Shown here one piece after another: positions 61,442-64,000 of a stretch of DNA of 64,000 nucleotides. Below the pieces are notes generated by a model. The model was not told the origin of the DNA, made no database searches, and saw only the letters and a program-made list of their open reading frames with translations. The stretch lies in contig JAEZJJ010000036.1 of assembly GCA_023436395.1 (NCBI GenBank), forward strand, positions 62,001 through 126,000. The letters run 5' to 3'. Within the stretch, counting starts at the first letter, position 1. The number at the start of each line of letters is the position of its first letter. The position numbers and the translations under genes were made by a program. The stretch is from Bacillota bacterium (GTDB taxonomy: Bacteria > Bacillota > Clostridia > Lachnospirales > Cellulosilyticaceae).

Positions 61442-63328
61442 TTATCCCAATCGAACTTTAAAAGGGGAGGCAGGTAATGCTTCTAGGTTGTATAAATTAG
61501 CTTGCTTCGGATTATCCTCCCACCCATATCTTATCTCCATAGGTGTTTTAATAGATGCGTGCCAAACAACTACTTTATTTCCTTCTATTATTGCATTTGC
61601 AGGAACTAAATCTTTTCCATTTTCAGATATTAAAAATCCTCCTAAACTGCCTCCTTGAGCTACTAATCCACTACCTATATGCTCAAAAGAAAGAATCACT
61701 TGGCTACTCTCTACTAAAGCCTCCTTAAATAATGGCCCACTATAGACAATATCTTCTTGATAAACTATTTTTCTAGCAATTAATGCTAATCGTTGTCCTA
61801 TAGTCTTTTTATTGAGTGGATGTAAATCATTCCACTCTCCTACATCAATTGTTACAGCCATTCCTGTATGAGGAATCTCTAATGTTTGAAGCTGTGCCTC
61901 TCTAATTTCAGCCCATGTACTATATTCACATTCTTCATTTTTAAAATTGGGAAGTTGGACATAAATAAATGGAAGTTCTTCGTTATGCCATAATTTACGC
62001 CAATCATTAATAAGTAGCTCAAATAATTGCTTATACTTGCTAGGTTTTCTACTAGCATTAGATTCTCCTTGGTACCATATAACCCCTTTGGGAGATAGAT
62101 TTCTTAAAGGGGCGATCATCCCATTGAATACACCTGTCGGCTCATATTGCACAAAAATCTGTGGTGCTAATGCTTCTATGTTTTCTCCTATCCCAACTTT
62201 GTATAGCCACTGTCCTTGGAGGTCAATATGCTCATCATCAATTTCTATTCTACAAGGTTTATCTGGTGTCACTCCACCATTTCCTTGCCAACAGACAATT
62301 CTTATAGCAATTAGATTGTCACCTTGCTTTAATACTCCTTTGGGAATGTCATATATTCTTGGTGGATATTGATAACCCGTTTCCCCTATTTTTTCTCCAT
62401 TAATATAAACAGTATCACTATCAACTATCGTTCCTAGTAAAATTCTAGATTTTTTATGATCAAGGTCCATGGATATATTGACTTTTTTTCTAAGCCATAT
62501 CACACCAGCATCTAAATCCATTTCTTCTTTTTTCCAAAGACAAGGTATATCCATAGCCTTCCATTCTTTATCATTATAATCTCTATGGAACCATTTAGCT
62601 GCCTCTTCATTTAACCCTTTATCCAATTCATCCAATCGCTTCATCCATGCACTTATTCTCTGCTCATCTTTATGTAAAAGCTCATTAATATAGCCCTTAT
62701 CCTTATATTTTGCTACTTGTGCAATATATTCTGGCATCACATTAAGACTATCTTCACTGATCCAAGCCTCTGCAGGTGTCCCTCCAAGAGCGGTATTAAT
62801 AAGACCTATGGGTACTTGATACCTATCAAATAATTCTTTCGCAAAGAAATAACCTAGTGCTGTAAAATCTAAGACATTTTCTTTGTTTAAGATTTGCCAG
62901 TAACCATCTACTAATTCTTCTTGTGGATGTTCAAAATCATATGCAGAAGGTACCCTAAACATTCTAATAAATGAATTTTCATAGTGATTAACTTCATCTC
63001 TATAAAGTTCCATCACCCTAGCTACAGGCAGTTCCATATTAGATTGTCCACCGCAAATCCATAGGTCACCTATTAAAATATTATTTATAACTATTGTCTT
63101 ATCTCCGCATATTTCCATAGTATGTGGACCTATATCACAGAGAGGTTTTAAGTATACTTCCCACTTTCCCTCACTATTTCCTTCTGTTTCATAGACTTCA
63201 CCTACAAACTTAATGGTAACTTTTTTCCCTTTATCAATGTATCCCCAAATTTTGTTAGACTTGTCCCGTTGCATCACCATATTGTCACCAACTAATTGAG
63301 GTAACCTAAGGCCATCACCACTATTCAC
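61442..63328 (-). CDS. Sialate O-acetylesterase-family (SASA) carbohydrate esterase
   Basis: The enzyme has an SGNH-type esterase fold: the nucleophile Ser in LWICGGQSNMELPVARV (about 96-112) and the late block DVGEWNDLHPLNKKTIGQRL with the Asp-x2-His pair. An inserted jelly-roll domain (NISMDLDHKKSRILLGTIVD, VYINGEKIGET) resembles the beta-galactosidase/carbohydrate-binding sandwich. The family deacetylates sialic acid or xylan; with GH67 and GH3 beside it, acetyl-xylan removal is likely. There is no signal peptide, so it acts inside the cell. The start is uncertain: GTG 63328 sits 9 nt after AAAGGAG, while the longer frame opens at ATG 63355 without one. Confidence 0.85.
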   Translation of the reverse strand: MNSGDGLRLPQLVGDNMVMQRDKSNKIWGYIDKGKKVTIKFVGEVYETEGNSEGKWEVYLKPLCDIGPHTMEICGDKTIVINNILIGDLWICGGQSNMELPVARVMELYRDEVNHYENSFIRMFRVPSAYDFEHPQEELVDGYWQILNKENVLDFTALGYFFAKELFDRYQVPIGLINTALGGTPAEAWISEDSLNVMPEYIAQVAKYKDKGYINELLHKDEQRISAWMKRLDELDKGLNEEAAKWFHRDYNDKEWKAMDIPCLWKKEEMDLDAGVIWLRKKVNISMDLDHKKSRILLGTIVDSDTVYINGEKIGETGYQYPPRIYDIPKGVLKQGDNLIAIRIVCWQGNGGVTPDKPCRIEIDDEHIDLQGQWLYKVGIGENIEALAPQIFVQYEPTGVFNGMIAPLRNLSPKGVIWYQGESNASRKPSKYKQLFELLINDWRKLWHNEELPFIYVQLPNFKNEECEYSTWAEIREAQLQTLEIPHTGMAVTIDVGEWNDLHPLNKKTIGQRLALIARKIVYQEDIVYSGPLFKEALVESSQVILSFEHIGSGLVAQGGSLGGFLISENGKDLVPANAIIEGNKVVVWHASIKTPMEIRYGWEDNPKQANLYNLEALPASPFKVRLG

Positions 63329-63370
63329 AAGGTTCATCTCCTTTATTGTAATCATTTCATTCCATAACGA

Positions 63371-64000
63371 TTACAGTTCACTTTCATTATTGATGACTAC
63401 AAAAGTAGCTACATTTTTCTCCAAATCATTTATCGTAGATAATAACTTGGTAGCTAATTCATTAAACTGTTCTATGGTAGCACTTTGCTCTTGACTTAAT
63501 GCATTAACTTCCTCTATCTCAGCTGCATTCTCCTCATTCACCTTTGCGATGCTTTCAATTTTTTGGCTCATCTCGTCTTTATAATGATTCATGCACTCTA
63601 CCCTAGAGTTAACCTGTACCAGTCCTGCACTAAACTCTTTTAAATCATTAATCATTAAATTTAAGGATTGATATGCCTTATTGATTGCTACAGATTGTTT
63701 TTCAAATAATTGATTTGATTTAACTACTAAATTTGTGGTATTTTTTACCTTCACTTCAATTCCTCTAACTGCTTCTTTTACATGAGTAGATGATTCTTTA
63801 GATTGAGTAGCCAAATTTCTTACTTCCTCAGCTACAACAGCAAAACCTTTGCCTACACTACCTGCTCTAGCAGCTTCTATACTGGCATTAAGGGCCAATA
63901 AATTAGTACGTTCACTAATATCATCTAGTAATTTCATAATTTCTCCTATAGTCTTTGTGAGCACATTTAATTCCATAATACCTTGACTAATTTCTTCAGA
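63371..64000 (-). CDS. Methyl-accepting chemotaxis protein, C-terminal part (gene runs off the right edge)
   Basis: The last 209 codons are visible, with the frame open to the right edge (SEEISQGI precedes the first Met). The MCP signalling hairpin is canonical: RTNLLALNASIEAARAGSVG and KGFAVVAEEVRNLATQSKES, followed by the adaptation helix. The sensory and membrane domains lie beyond 64000. The acetylesterase gene begins 16-43 bp after its stop, so the receptor and the xylan genes may be co-transcribed and the receptor may sense plant sugars. Confidence 0.93.
   Translation of the reverse strand, partial: SEEISQGIMELNVLTKTIGEIMKLLDDISERTNLLALNASIEAARAGSVGKGFAVVAEEVRNLATQSKESSTHVKEAVRGIEVKVKNTTNLVVKSNQLFEKQSVAINKAYQSLNLMINDLKEFSAGLVQVNSRVECMNHYKDEMSQKIESIAKVNEENAAEIEEVNALSQEQSATIEQFNELATKLLSTINDLEKNVATFVVINNESEL

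Overview
The window is AT-rich, has strong AGGAGG-type ribosome binding sites, S-layer-homology (SLH) anchoring, Ig-like and copper-amine-oxidase stalk wall proteins, and a cytoplasmic xylan-oligosaccharide set (GH67, GH3, acetylesterase). This points to a low-GC Gram-positive clostridium, most likely a fibre-degrading Lachnospirales member of the Cellulosilyticum kind. The genus is an inference from gene content only; no 16S rRNA is present.

Layout. Positions 1-5074 (minus strand) hold an operon of a 47-aa membrane peptide, a zinc-ribbon membrane protein, a single-pass membrane protein, a membrane-anchored vWA protein and a tubulin-like GTPase that runs off the left edge. Positions 5.2-15.1 kb are mixed housekeeping: a nitrilase-family amidohydrolase, tRNA-Gly(UCC), a stand-alone 5S rRNA-tRNA-Gly(GCC) unit with its own promoter, tag, a CorA-like transporter, asd facing a LysR regulator, and two decayed genes. 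Positions 15.2-24.7 kb hold regulators, a flavoprotein, a structured RNA of about 430 nt with its own promoter and terminator, a membrane-anchored MutS homologue, a PH-domain protein, a telA-xpaC pair and aroD. At 24.8-27.9 kb two adjacent membrane histidine kinases carry complementary defects: one keeps the phospho-accepting His box, the other keeps the ATP-binding lobe. Positions 28.2-36.4 kb contain an APH-like kinase, a MocR regulator facing a LysE exporter, an rtcB-prfH RNA and ribosome repair pair, an acetyltransferase and a wall protein. Positions 36.5-42.5 kb are an ABC efflux operon ending with its probable TetR regulator. Positions 42.5-51.0 kb are accessory: a tiny basic ORF, a bioY remnant, an acidic-repeat protein, a secreted SLH protein, and a tandem duplication of a telA-plus-membrane-protein pair whose second telA has decayed. 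A second MocR-exporter pair follows at 51.0-53.9 kb. The right end (54-64 kb, minus strand) holds transketolase, fructose-6-phosphate aldolase/transaldolase, GH3, GH67, a sialate/xylan acetylesterase and the end of a chemotaxis receptor.

How they work together. The right-hand block deacetylates imported xylo-oligosaccharides, removes glucuronic acid, cleaves xylosides and feeds pentoses into the non-oxidative pentose phosphate pathway. The MocR/exporter, TetR/ABC, rtcB-prfH and TelA loci are stress and export modules.

The strongest candidates for something undescribed are the structured RNA at 17.37-17.81 kb with a pseudoknotted 3' domain and a related shorter element at 31.54-31.70 kb, the split histidine-kinase pair, and the tubulin-like/vWA membrane operon. 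There are many small remnants (nonsense, frameshift and truncation cases), which suggests active gene decay between intact operons.
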